From Phallusia fumigata (lineage: Eukaryota; Chordata; Ascidiacea; Phlebobranchia; Ascidiidae), in contig QXVZ01029387.1 in the NCBI GenBank assembly GCA_008931825.1, positions 124,001 through 188,000 on the forward strand: a stretch of 64,000 nt of DNA, in the 5' to 3' direction. A program made the position numbers and the translations under genes. The notes beneath the pieces are model-generated. The model was not told where the DNA came from. It ran no database searches and saw only the letters and a list, made by a program, of their open reading frames with translations. Shown here piece by piece: positions 38,901-51,909 of the stretch (within the stretch, counting starts at the first letter, position 1; every line of letters starts with the position of its first letter).

Positions 38901-41301
38901 TGGCATCGCTGCGGCCAATTTAACTGTCCACTGATGCTTGTGTTGGCGTCAGGTGATAGACAGCGTCATCAATTCTAATCTGTCCAGCATTTTCCGCCAA
39001 CGTTTCAATTGAGGACTTAAAATTGATAGTGTTTTTAGATTTCAGGGAATTTCGTGTTTGTACAAACTGTTGTACCAAATAATCTAGAAAACCTTTCCTA
39101 TTAATAAAACCAATCTACCACATAAATCCAGGGTAGTCTCTCTCTGAAGAAACGGTTTAAAGAAACAAAGCTGTAAACAGTTCGAGTGTTTGTATGCTCT
39201 GAAGCGAAACAGATAAATCCCTCGCAACAGTATTTTTTAACACTTTTTCGAGTTGTGTTTTGCTTTTGTTTATCGTGTAGGGCTTACCCTTTTAAACAAC
39301 GTGACTTAAAATCGTAGTAAACACCACCAGTTGCGTCAGTACGGTATAGACTCATCCGCCGATTGGGATCGCCATTTTGACCACCACTGCTGTTACCCGA
39401 ATGTTTTTCCTCTGTGTAGAAAAGAAATACCTTTTTTAGAGCAAAGTTTAAAATAGGTTTCCTGCCTTTTATCACGTTGCAGTCTTCAAGCTCTTTTACA
39501 AATAAATAAATTTTCATGTTTTGAAGCTAACTTTAAATATTTTGTATTAGCTTAATGAACTTGCAACCCGCTTTAGACATTATTTAAAAGCGGTTATTGC
39601 TGGCCTAATCTTAATATGAACCAGCCATTTACCTTACTGCTATAGCCTACATTAAGCCTTTGAAATTTATTTGAAGGTATACCGCAAATTGTTGACTAAT
39701 TTTGGGCGCGCTAGTCTTATACAGGTACCAACCACCGTTACAGTTTTCAACTTAAATGTTTTATTGGTATTTTCTAATCCGCAAATTTGTTTTATTCTCT
39801 TCAGCTAAACCAAAAACGAAACATGGAGGAACGTGCGGCGAGGATAACATGAAGCTTGTCATTACTATCAGAAAAGAAGAAGAAAGAGGTTTGTTGATCA
39901 AATATATACTCGCATCAAAATAAATTTCAAGTATTAACTGGTAACTATAAGTTAAAAGGCAGACTTAGCGGTCGTGTTAGTTCGGAAAAACGTGTAAAGC
40001 GACAGCAGGATGTAAACTTTAGGACCCAACTGTATGAGAATAAATTTTGTTGTCATTTTCTGACGGAAATATGTCTTTACTTTATAAGCTTAGAAATATT
40101 TTTTCGTGAAACATTGGTTTGTAATGAAAAACAATTCTAGATCACGACCCCCATACCCCTCAGCATGGTGACAAATGGAAAAACCCTGGAAGACCTGAGA
40201 TCTTCATTCAATCACCAGGTAGGTTGGACGACACTTAATCTTACCTCTAATCGAACAGCAGAAAGCTTTTGTGTGGGTAAATATTGGGTCAAGGAAAACA
40301 CGCGTTGGCAAGACGCCGCCACTATCACCAGCACTTTGGTAAATAGAGGACATTAAGCTTATATACAGCGAAACAGAAAAGCTGTTAAGGATGGGATTTA
40401 AGGAGAGCTGGTGACTGATAAGAATGATGATTACAGGTTACATGAAAGCCTAGGGAGCCATGGTTAGGACTGGACTAATTGCTTTACATCATCAGCAGTA
40501 GATAGGGCTTTTGAAATCACGGAACGCTCACCACACATTACCACGAAGCTACCGACAAAACAATTATTCGTAAAACAAATAAAAGTTGTTTCAAGAACCC
40601 TGGATAATTTTTTGTTACCCACAACCGCCACCCGGAACGACTGAACGACTGCAGTAAAGCATTAAAATATGGGGGGAGGGGAAATCCCTTAGGGTAAAAG
40701 GAATCCAATCGCCAAATGTTAGGGTTTTTATGAACATTTAATTTGAAATGAAACATTAAGGATCAAAATACTTAAAAATGATGCAAAAAATGTTTGCCTA
40801 AAATTTACCCAAATACTGAAACTTTGTGATAGTAAACCACACATAATAACTCTAACACAGCTTGGGAATTATAAACGCGCGTAAATGTGTTTTAATATAA
40901 TCTGACACTATACCTGGACAAACATGTTGCGTGTTGAAGTGTTGAAAAGGTGGTAGTATTCAAGTGACTGAACTATTCAGAACTAAGTTGTCGAAATGAT
41001 TGTATCAAAAACTTTCCAAGCCGGCCCTAACAAATGTTGTGCTGCTTTATAACAAACGCGTTTTAACTGCACAGATGCAATCAGCAACACTCGCGATCAC
41101 AAGCGTGGAAACCACAATAAACACAAAGCGTCGAATCCAGTGGTGAGGCCTATTGTTAAATCGCCTCAAGCGCCTCATGCAAGTGCTGCAGCAGCGTCCA
41201 ACAACGACGATAACGCTGCAACGCAGATTCATCAAGTATCGGTTGGACTGACCCTCTCCAGTCTTATAACTGTTTTGTTAATGTCCATGTTTGTCGGTTG
41301 A
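29942..41301 (+). CDS. Efna: ephrin 1, GPI-anchored (ephrin-A type), 258 aa
   Basis: Membrane-tethered ligand of Eph receptor tyrosine kinases. Exons: 29942-30039, 34023-34186, 35427-35552, 39805-39888, 40141-40218, 41075-41301. All phases fit (phase 2, then phase 1 at each later junction), 258 residues. A signal peptide (MLIATLIFLIAFGPSFLTAT) is followed by the receptor-binding domain: FEIQWDPVLEPRFRKG, VDVNDWLDIICPH, FNHC, LRCFDP, KFQKKSPSPLGFVFKPG, YYYFS and GGTCGEDNMKLVITI. The four domain cysteines are present. The stalk is rich in H, K, N and P. The C-terminus (VSVGLTLSSLITVLLMSMF) with a preceding small-residue patch is a GPI-anchor signal, so this is ephrin-A-like, not transmembrane ephrin-B. 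Introns 1 and 3 are about 4.0 and 4.3 kb. Ascidian Efna genes act in neural, notochord and muscle fate decisions; which of Efna.a-d this is cannot be told here. Confidence 0.93.
30040..34022 (+). other. ephrin 1 intron 1 (4.0 kb)
   Basis: Intron with gtaagt donor and a T-rich tract before the acceptor. No coding homology seen on either strand. First introns of this size in compact ascidian genes are candidate sites for enhancers, but I could not identify specific sites. Confidence 0.6.
35553..39804 (+). other. ephrin 1 intron 3 (4.3 kb)
   Basis: Intron with gtaagt donor and ttcttcag acceptor. It contains GC-richer patches (for example 37680-38600) than the flanking exons. No gene, tRNA or transposon was recognised. 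Confidence 0.55.
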
Positions 41302-44300
41302 AAAACATCTTTTTTGCGTGAGCCGAAAGACGCGCTCGTGGCGGTCTCCGCGAGAGAGAACATTCTGGATGCGTGCTGTAAAACAGCTTTTGTTTTTACC
41401 AAGTGAGGCCAGTGCACGTCCGTTCAAACTTCTGTAAGTCATTCTGAGCCTCAAACGATGGCGGTGAAGTTTTTTTACGTGTCGGCGACCAAACAAAAAA
41501 CCCAAACAGTCCTTTGATTGCTTTGTAGCCCCACCTAGTGGCATGAACAGCCCGACCGATCGATGATGAGTAGATTTGTCTTTGGATTCAATGCGGATAA
41601 TGCACTTTAAGGTCATGAATAATAAATCTGCGTTCAAATTCAAGATATATTTGGATAATATTGGTGACGCAATGTTTTTCAAGTATTGCATGACTTGAAA
41701 GAGTACGTGCTTGCCATGTCTTTGTTTTGTTTTCCAGTGTATCATTTTGATTAAAGTGCGTCTTTAAGACTAAGTTGTTTTTTTTAAATGCTACTTTACT
41801 TTGAGCTGAATGTTTTTTCTTGTATGCGCAAATAAACGAATCAAACAGCCTGAAAGTTTCCTTTTTACCTTAAAGCAATTGCTGTATTTTTACTGTTTAC
41901 TGCAAACATCGCTATCATTGCGGTTTATAAATGTCAAATTGTTAATGTCGGTTTCTTCAAGATAAATCCAACATAAAATCTAAAGCAAACTAACCGTTAG
42001 CAAGTTGACCGTTACCTAAGGTTAGATAGCGTCATACGTGTACGCAAACATGTGTCGCATTATCTTCCGACATGGGAGTTGTTTCAACTAGACTTCCATT
42101 TATGCTATGGAGGAAGGAGGGCGTGTACAACCAGCGTAAATTCCTGTTCCTGTGTTCTTCATGGGTGGTAAGTGGTGTGCATAAGTGATGACAAAAAGTT
42201 TGTTAGTAGAATTTTTCCACCGTGTACTGTACATGTTACCACTTCCAGAATACTTGCCATATTTAAAACACGTGCAACGTAAGTGACAAAGTTTGGCGAA
42301 GCAGTACTGTACATTTTTATGGTCCAAATTTGGCTGCTTAAAGACTGATGATAAGCATACAATTGCTCGTTCTGGAAATTAAATTTTCGTATTAGGAAGC
42401 TTGAGAAATCCACTTTGCGGTATTTTGAATCAATTTGCCTAAATCGCCTAATAAATGACAGCTCTGTCAAAGTTTGTGGTTTGCACAGTTCACGTGACCA
42501 TTAGCAACGCAGCAGATGGACTTAACAACATTACGCAAACTGCCAATCGTCACAGCTGGATGACTCAAAGCATAATGGTATTCGTATCTCGCTCCTTGGG
42601 GATTTTGAATCAGTCACCGCAAGCGCGTGCTATTTGAATTTATCTCTACCGCAGATTTCCAATTAACATCGAGGTTATGCAAATCGAAGTTTTGCATTCA
42701 CAAATCACTTCGAAAAGATGGCACACGATGAAAAACTAAATTAAGAATAAAGGATATTGTTTTCACACGATGGCGCTAAAGATTCCCAAGTCATAATCCA
42801 TCGGTTAAAATTTGTTTTCTGCTGTTTTTTGGTGCAAATTTATTTCTTGTTAAAAAACGGAAACTGATTTTAGGGCGATTAAAATTTAACGATAAGCTGC
42901 ATGACATCGCATCCTTTTAAAATTAGCAAGACTTTGTTATCTTCTTTTTCTTGGTAACACGCCCACAACCTTTTAAACCTTGTCAACATTGCCTGCAAAA
43001 CACGAAAGTTTACCTGTCTTAGTTTAAGTCAAAATATTGTTGAACAAGCAAATGATTCAAAGTTCCAAACAGACGTTTTTTCAACACTCTGCTCTACGTG
43101 CGAATTGTGTATTCCCGCAAACACGTAACGTGCCTTTCGTGACCAAATTTGGTTATGTCTACTAAAAGCCAAAGTGCTGCAGACAACTTTACTAACCTCA
43201 TCAAATAAGTAGCGGACAAAAGAGAAAAGCAAGGTTAGAACAACAAATAGTATTTCTTTGCATTTAGGAGCAGATAAAACTTGAAGTTTTACAAAATGCA
43301 ATGCAGAACTCACAAACGTGTTTGTCCATTGTGGCACGACGCAACAGTTCAGTCACTTATTCACCCAGTAAAGGCTCCATTAAATCTAACCTTGGTGGCA
43401 AACAAGGCAACAGTTTGCTCAATGCTGGGAGATTATATCACATAAAGGGGTCCATTGTGGTAATAGGTGGCACGTTAATGTACGACAGGCAAACAAAACA
43501 GTTCATTGACAGACCACAATAAATAATGTTTTTTATCACGTGAGGGCAAGCGAACTCAGAAAACTTGTTATTATGAGTAAGTTTGCCCGCATGATTTAAC
43601 ATTACGACTCATAAGCCACATTTTACAACATATATAAACTTTGTACTTTTTTATCGCCCATATAGCTGTTTTTGCCCTTTTTCGCTGCGTGCATTTAAGA
43701 CATAAGTGAGTTCTATTATTTAACCGTACAACCTTGTGGTTTTATGTTAAAAAAAAACGCGCAGGCAAGCATTTGAAACGCGACGAATGTCAAAATTACT
43801 GGTGTGTATTTTGCCTCACCTCAAACTTTGCGATGGCAAGTGAATAGTGGTTATTTACTCTCACAGGCTGGCGCAAAATGACGATAATAATATGATTGTT
43901 AAGCTCCATGTTTAAACACGTCTGTGACTGCTGCAGGATGGTAGCTGCCCTGAAAAGTTGACAAATTATTTGTTGGGCGTAACGAAACAGGCGTGTACTA
44001 CTCTGTGTGTGTTGCAACAACATCACACATACTTTTGTGGATCAGGGTACAACTTATTTCAGTTTGTTAATTTTATTCTTTAATCGGGTGCAGAATAAGA
44101 AAAAAAACAAAGCACACCAACAACCGAAAGAAAAACAATAAAACAAACGAAAACAATACAGCAAAACTCACAGTGATATCAGAATACTAAAATATTCGCC
44201 TTCTCGACTTTACAAATCAAGCACGGTCAAAACCTTACATTTATGATCAAAACAAGTTTTCTGGTAAAATTGAGGTGGCGAATAAAACGAAACATTTGGC

Positions 44301-45223
44301 AGAAGAAGAAATTAATTTTGATCAAAGTAAAACGCGGAAAAAAGTAAATGTTTATGAAATGTTTTCCAATACAAGTTTTCATTGGTCGTCTTTAGCAGCG
44401 TTGAGGTTAATCTGTGCCCCGTTGTACACATGATTCACTTGATGTAAAGTGGGGTTAAAACTTACGATAAAATCTTATCGTTACCTTTTTGGTGTTAAGT
44501 TGCGGCAATTACAAGGTTACACAAGGTTTAAATACCTCCACTTTTTCAAATTTTGGACAACTACAAATTTGGACAAAAAACTTGACACAAAATCAAAAAA
44601 AAGAAAAAAATTTCTTTTGGCACTTTTAGGGACCTGTTTAAATATGACCTTTCAAGATTCCATGCCAAAATACTGACCCACCTCGATTTTTAACATCGTC
44701 CACCACGCCAGCACAGTGCGACAATTAAAAGTTTTTACGAAGAGTTTCGCTCTGTGCAGAGCGACTGCAGGAAATTTGCCACAGGAAACCGAAAAGGTCG
44801 ATGCCTTGTGTATCCAAGACAAGCGGTCGTAAAGTAGAACGGAAAGACGGCGTTTAATTTGGCTTTGTGCTACAGGCGACAGTGGTTCATAAAATGATCT
44901 TCTCAATTAATCTTTGTTTGGGTTTCATGCTGCATCCCACAATTTATGTTCCCGGTTAGTAACACCTTTAACCATACCAAACAAGTTATAATCTGAAATT
45001 GAAACCCCGCAGTGTATTAAACTGTTGTCAACATGCGTTTTTTTATCTTGAAGAAAATGTCTCGATGTTCAATTACTGGATGTCACACTTGGCTTGACAA
45101 CTTCCCGAAAAACTTCTCGTGGGTTGAAGCCTCCGCATTTCCCCGATGCCTATCTCTCAAGGCGCCTGCATTCGCAAAGTAATGAGGCAGAACTGGTTTC
45201 AGAATGAATCCTCGGACAAATTG
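41302..45223. other. intergenic between convergent ephrins 1 and 2
   Basis: 3.9 kb, holding the two 3' UTRs. AATAAA on the plus strand at 41831-41836 is a candidate polyadenylation site for ephrin 1. Many short open frames, none with a recognisable family. No repeats with clear ends. Confidence 0.45.
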
Positions 45224-48200
45224 TTAATTTCTGATGATTGCCATGACGCAGAAAACTAGAATCCATAAAAATGAACATCGGGGTGATGATGCTGCACCGG
45301 GTGATCCAGACCCACCAACTGACGGATCGCCGACTACAAATACAGAAAAAGTTGGCATGAAAATAAAGCAAATGGAATCAAGAGAAAAAGACCAAATGCG
45401 ACTAGATAAAATCTAGATCTTTACAAAGTTGCATTGACAAATATTTCAACCTCTGAGGAAAATCGGGGTATATACTGAGGTTATTGGGTCAATCAAAACA
45501 GAAGGCACAACTACAGCTCTGAAAGTTTTGTGAAAAACAATGTGTCCCCTTCAGGAGAAGGATCAATAAAACTGTAAAAACAGACCTGTAAAGGCCAGTT
45601 AAAGTCCAATAAATCTGCTTTACCTTGATGTTCCTTTTTTTCTGTTTGAGCACGCGTCGCTATAGGTTTCATGGTGGTGGTAGTTTTCGTTGTCGTTTTC
45701 CGTGCCTTTGTGGAGTAGCTACTCTTAATAGGCGTCGGTTTCACATCTGGCAGTTGGGGTGTGTTGTGATGTGATGGCGCTTTGGTGTGGCCGTGTACGT
45801 GGTCTCGGTGATGAACTTTGATGTGCATACGCATTGCGTTGTCGCATCCTTGTTTTTCCTCATCGATGAAAGCTAAGGATGGAAAAAAACGGCATGAGTA
45901 AGGCAAGAATTTGCTGCTTTTTCTGCTAAATTTTTAAAATCTTTTATCAGCCAGTGCTAGGTGGTATACATTACAACGCATTTTCGCTAATAACTACGGT
46001 TGCCACAGTAAGTCATATCATTGTTTAACCCCGATACTTAGTAAAGAAGAAAAATCAATTTCTAGGGAAACGGTTGAGCATAAAAGCATGCGTTGGACGA
46101 GTTTCCAGGTGGCCTTGTGCCTAATTGACTGAAGATCAAGGATGGAACGCCATAGTAACTATGAAAAGGTCGGAAGCTTTTGAAATATTCAAAGTTGTGG
46201 GTGAACGGTCGTCCTTGGTGGAGAACATTGCTCGATATAGCTTACTTCTTGTAACAGGCCAAGTACAACAGAAATAGCCAAACAAAGCAACGATCGATGG
46301 GAGTTCCTTACCGATGTAATAATAATCCGAGTCCGGCTTGAATACGAAACCCAGTGGGTTGGGGCTTCGACGTTGGAACTTGGTCGTCAATTTGCGGGAT
46401 ATATTCGGTGTGTTACAATCAAAGATCTTCACCGCTTCTGTGAATGTGACAAAAAAGCTCTTGAACAGCGGGGCACGGCAAACATACTTTTGAAGGCACA
46501 AGGCGCGGCGACAATTTAGGCTAAAACGCCACATCGACGCTACAAAGGCGTATATTTCCAATGATAAAGACCACCCATTGAGCCAACTCATTTTGTCACT
46601 TTCCCCTCCCACACAGCAGCAGCAGTCGTATGGCGATTGGGGCTAACAAAATATACGTCGCTGCGGAAACTACACAACAAACAAAAGCTGCCACAATGGA
46701 CCCACCCAGTCAGGTTGCTTGATAAAAAATAAAATCCACAATGGACCCTCAGTCACAATACTTCACACCATCGAATGTCAATGTTATTTTATATAAAGGG
46801 GCTTATTAACCTTTTATGACGGACCTAACTTTCATAACCACAACTAAAAACCCACTAGTAATATTGTATTTACCGTCAGTTAGTGAGCATGCACGGAAAG
46901 ACTTGACGCTGACATTGTAGATGATGAACTTTAACATGTTGGTTTTTGGGGCATCGGCGTCGTATTGTGGACAAAAGATGTCCATGTACTCGCTCATTCT
47001 AACATCGATGTGGTAAATCTGGCCGCCGCCGAGTCTGCAACATAAACAACACAAACTTAAAACAAGGTTCGTTTGATGTGCCATGTAGCTGTGGGCACCT
47101 GGCTACATGCTCATTTGTTTTAGGGACAGGTATATGTTTGCTGTGTAGGGAGACTTGTCGTGTGGACGTCATCACCCTGACAACAATGGAACGGTACTAA
47201 ATTTAGATTTCAGGTTTTTGTGTGGGTAGGTGTAGTCGGGTCACGTGGCTAGTTTGTTGTAGTAGACAGAATACACATTATGTCATTTGCTAACGTTTGG
47301 CGCTGTGACGTCTTAAAGTACTGATTACGTAATTTATAGTTTAACTGCTAGGTTAAACTGGTTACGGTAGTTTCAAATTTTCGCTTCCTTCGAGAATCGC
47401 ACCCTGGAAACCCTTTGAAAGCGGAAGTTTGGTCGACAAACAAAAGAAACAAAGCTTTGATTGATACTGAAGTAACGTTTGGTTGCGATGGTTTTTAATC
47501 TCATTTTTCAAGTGCAAGGCAATCAGTAACGTTTGTATGGCGACACATATGCATTCGTGGCGGACAGGTTCGAATGCTGGAAAGGCAGATCGAAATACGT
47601 TGGTGCGACAGTGGGTACACATAAGGTTAAAAATTATCTAACTCTCGGGAACAATGATCGTTCGATTATACGATCGTGAACCCACGGCCGCGTATAGTTA
47701 CGCGTCAACAAACCGTCAAAGCAAGCGTAGCTTTTTTTGTCATGCGATACGAGACCAAACACTTCGAAGGCTCCGCGAATCTTATGTTCGTCGTACACTG
47801 AACGCTTATCTGTTCAATTCTAACCCCGCTTTGGTTGTGGGCAAGAGTTCACCACATGGCGAGGTCTTGTCGTACAAATGTTACGTTGGCATTATACACG
47901 ACTTGTAACCTCCAGCGTGGTATCGAATATCATTGAGCGCTGTGCGCCGATCCCGTTTGAAGCCTGCAAAACGCTAATGGCAGCAAGACGAAGCGAGACC
48001 AACACACATCTTTGTCAGCGTTGTCAATATTTGTGTGATGTCTGTTCGATAAAACAAACCATTCGCAATGCTGTTGATTTTGGTTGTACTGTCAAAAACC
48101 ACACGCGAGCACGTCTGTTTTAATCCCACACATATTTACAGAGCATATGATCTCATCGGGATGTCGTCACGAGCTACGTGCACAGGACACGTCCACTATT

Positions 48201-51200
48201 TGACTTTGAACCTAACCAAACTGCGATGGTTCTTCGAGGGGCTGCAAACTTCATTAGCTCGCAAACCGACAGAGTGTAACGCTTCAAGATCACTCGAAAG
48301 CTTCTTGATCACTCCTCGCGTACGGTTGATCGTTCACACTGACGCACCCACCAGCACACTCGAGTCAAAAAATCGTTGAAGTTGAAATCATCGAGGTCGA
48401 GTGGACTCGCATGTCCAGCTACTCAAACGACACGCAAGCTGACCCATTCTTACATCTTCTTAGTGTACGTTGGCAAGTGGCAACGACACTTAAGTCTCGA
48501 CGGTAAGACCCACCCTAAATGACTTGATTGGAAATTTTCATGTAAAGTGGGTTGTTTGAAACCCGACACTATCGCGATGTTTGTAGTTGGTTTCAGGTGA
48601 AATGACGGATCACACAGGTTTTACACCCTGCTGTAAAATGAAACACGAATTTACATGCACAAAAATATATCTTTATCTTCGAAATCGGTGATCGACACGA
48701 TCTCTATCGTTTTAATCACATAAATAAGGATGAGTGGGTATTACAGAAGATTGGTTGGTTGTTGTTTTTCAACGGCGCGACTGTTTAAATACTTCTCCTT
48801 TCTGAGGCGGCCAGTATTGTTATCCGAAGATCTGATCTGTCGGCGGGCAACTGTTATTTGTTGTCGGCATCAGGAAATTATGCCGCCGGCGATCACGGCC
48901 TCAAGTGCAAACATAAATTTCGCAGCCCGAAATTTATTATTAGACGCCTGAAACGTGCACAGCGAAGGTTTAAACCTACATTTCCCGCGTTCGAATCACC
49001 AACAAACAGAAGCTTGATCCACTGTCAAAAAATGCCCAGCTGAACCGTCCTTATGATTAGGGTCATTGTTAAGTTAGCGCTGTGACTAAGTTGACAGAAC
49101 AGTGCGACATATGTTAATACCCAACTTCGCCCTAATGAGAGAATGGTGAATTTGTAATGCCATGAAGCCATGTCGTGCCCGAATAAGATTAAACGATTAG
49201 CACATTGAACCAGCGTGAAGCGGCCTCTTCTCTTTGGGGATAAACCAGCCTGGCAGACATAAGATGCTCTAAACCAAATCTCACGCTGGCAGTTCAAACT
49301 TGCTCCAGATGTCCATTCAAAAAGCAAGCAGATGGGAAACAGCGGGGAATAAAAGAAATTTTAAATTGTCATTTTACGTCAATCGAGAGATATTTAATTG
49401 TGTATTATTGCCGCATCGATTCCCACAAGGCGACGTGAAAAACCAAATAAAAGTAATTTGCAGTTTGCATCGCGAGACGCACTTGGTTAACCAATATAAA
49501 TTACGGAGTAAATATCAATCTTACAAGTGCCTTAATTTACTTCTTTCTGCGGCAGGCGAGAAAAATCAACGAGAGTGGCGGGGCCTTGTTTTTCTCAAAC
49601 ATCACGTTTCTCGCGTGAAACAATAGCGTGGAAACGCAAAATTAGCCGACGCCATACGCAGGCCGAGTGCTAGGTGGTCGTTAGTGGAAGTCCTGGGCAG
49701 ATCGCGCGACTGGTACGGCCCGGCACCGAACACCGACAATCAGCTTCCAAGCCGTGTTGTGGTCGCTTATGAGACAGCTAATAACAGAGGTAGAGCAGCT
49801 CTACACATTGATCGGACAAAGTGCATGGGGCATTAACAACTGGCCACTGGCACTCCAATGTCGAGAGGCAAGCGCTTACGGCCCGTTATAAAATAGCCGA
49901 CGCGTTGACTGAATAGAATTCCTACTAGTTAGGATGTGAGTGATCAAGTGCCCGGAACCGAGTAACGAACGGGGTAGGTGATAATTTCGCCGCCCAATTG
50001 ACACTTTTTAAGCGGTGCGTTACGCTCGCAGCCAAAGCATGGAAACTATTCTGATCCTTGACTGCTAATTAGTGAAATCCTAACGAATACGTCTTTTGCG
50101 GCGTATGTTGGCGATTACAAAGCACTCCAGGACAACGGGTAACAACACAAGCGCCGTTTCTCTTTGCAATTACGCGGTAACTAGCGCCTTATACGGGCGT
50201 GTCCAATACAGTCAGTAGTGCAGCGGCAAAGATGTTTTTGGGACTCCCCATATTTTTGCGGCGTCACAGCTAAGAAGGAAGCTCCGACGAGTCGGTGACT
50301 GGCACACTCGCGCTCATAGCAAGGGATTATCTCAAGATCACTTCGGAGGTGGTAATATTGAGGATGTTTCGCCGGTTGAAATGACCGTCATGATCTGCTA
50401 TGTCACGTACTACGACACCTGCAAATCATTATCCGCCACGTGCCGCGATGACCACTACTGACCAGTCCGGTAGTAACAACTGCCGTTAGTAAAAAGGATT
50501 TGCCCGCTGTAGGGTGTTGGATTTATATACACTATGGAAATTTAGTCGTTCCAATCAAAATATTACAAAACATAGGATTTTAACCTTAACCCGATGTTGT
50601 AACCTTGCAAATAAATGATCAACGCGATCTGTTGCTTTGTCAGCACATACGTGTGTACTTTGTTTATCCATTACCACATAACGTACGCCCTAGGTAAATA
50701 TTAATAATGTATTACTGTGTTAACTAGTTTTTCTGAAATGTTTCGAGCGTAGTTTTTGAGTTTTGTAATGCATCAGAATTTGGTCAATTTTTTTTTTCAA
50801 ATTGATAAAAGTTTGGTCGATTTGTTGCACCAAAGGGCGGTAAATACGAAAAACCTTGTTTGCCCGAATGAAGTTTACTTTACGAGGTCGTTCTTAGCCC
50901 ACGAATGTGTACTCAAGTGCAGCAGGCCCGGACCTGGCCTATTCTTTCCGCGCAGCCAACAATATAGGCCGACGAGTGACGGATGGTTTAACAAATGCTT
51001 TTGTGCGACCGAGCGCACGTCACAACTTAAATCCCGCTTTCTGTCGAAGAAATTGATAATCTGCAGTTCGACGAACCGACTGACAAAATAGTCTGGCATT
51101 GAAAGTCGAAAAGCTCATTTGTTTTGCAGACACAACATTAATTTGTAGGCTCGTGGTTTTTTGAAATTTCACAAGGCGCAAAGTGAATCCTCCCACATAG

Positions 51201-51909
51201 CTTCATGTTTAATCGAGCGTGAAAGTATGAAGCGATGGGACTGAATGAACGTGGAGATTTCAACATAGACCGAAACCAATCGTATACAAGTTGAACAGCA
51301 GTAACTTTCCACACATGACAATAGTCAATGTTTAATAAAACAGTCAAATTGGTTGTAAAAAAACAGCTAGTCACGCCAGTTGCCGTTTTGTAACACATGA
51401 CGTTTCATTACAATAGGGCGCGATGAATTATTAACCACAGTAATTCACGTGTTGTCCTTCAAACCGATACCTGATCTATTGTCACGATATGTTGTTTTCT
51501 TTCGCGTCAACAATATGAAAAGATAAGTACCCGGTGTAGAGATTAACTTCCAAGTCTTGACGGATCTTCGCTTAAGTTAAAACGCATCGCGCGATTTTCA
51601 GGTAAATCGTGAGTCATTCTCGTGTTTTACATAACACAGTTGGTCGGGCGTATCCCTCCCAGCTACGTGGAAGTTCAGTTCGAAGAGCGCATACTTTCCA
51701 CCGCGGCTTTACCCAAGCGTGTGTTTTCGCCAAAGTGAGTCATTCATTAACTAGTATAAGTTTCTCTATATACTCGAAAAACAAAGTACTCACTCTTTGG
51801 TAACTTTCGGGTCCCACGTAATCTCGTGAATCTCCTTGGTCAATCGACGGTTTGTTATTCCAACTCTTGCATTGGCGAACAGAACAAAAATGATAATCGC
51901 AATCCTCAT
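45224..51909 (-). CDS. Efna: ephrin 2, GPI-anchored (ephrin-A type), 253 aa
   Basis: Exons (high to low): 51909-51794, 47034-46874, 46437-46312, 45872-45624, 45333-45224, all in phase, 253 residues. A signal peptide (MRIAIIIFVLFANARVG) precedes the receptor-binding domain: ITWDPKVTKE, YHIDVRMSEYMDIFCPQ, FRAC, IFDCNTP, KFQRRSPNPLGFVFKP, YYYIG and GCDNAMRMHIKV, with all four cysteines. A long His/Lys/Thr/Pro-rich stalk follows in exon 4 (runs of TTKTTTT). Exon 5 encodes a Gly/Ser/Pro spacer and the hydrophobic tail CSFLWILVFCVMAII, a GPI signal. Intron 1 is 4.76 kb. Ephrin 3 is a tandem copy: intron 2 and the 5' flank are still alignable by eye. Convergent with ephrin 1. Confidence 0.93.
47035..51793 (-). 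other. ephrin 2 intron 1 (4.8 kb)
   Basis: Large first intron, absent in size from the duplicate (456 bp in ephrin 3). It is GC-richer than average between about 47.6 and 50.5 kb. No exon of another gene and no mobile element with recognisable ends was found. Confidence 0.5.
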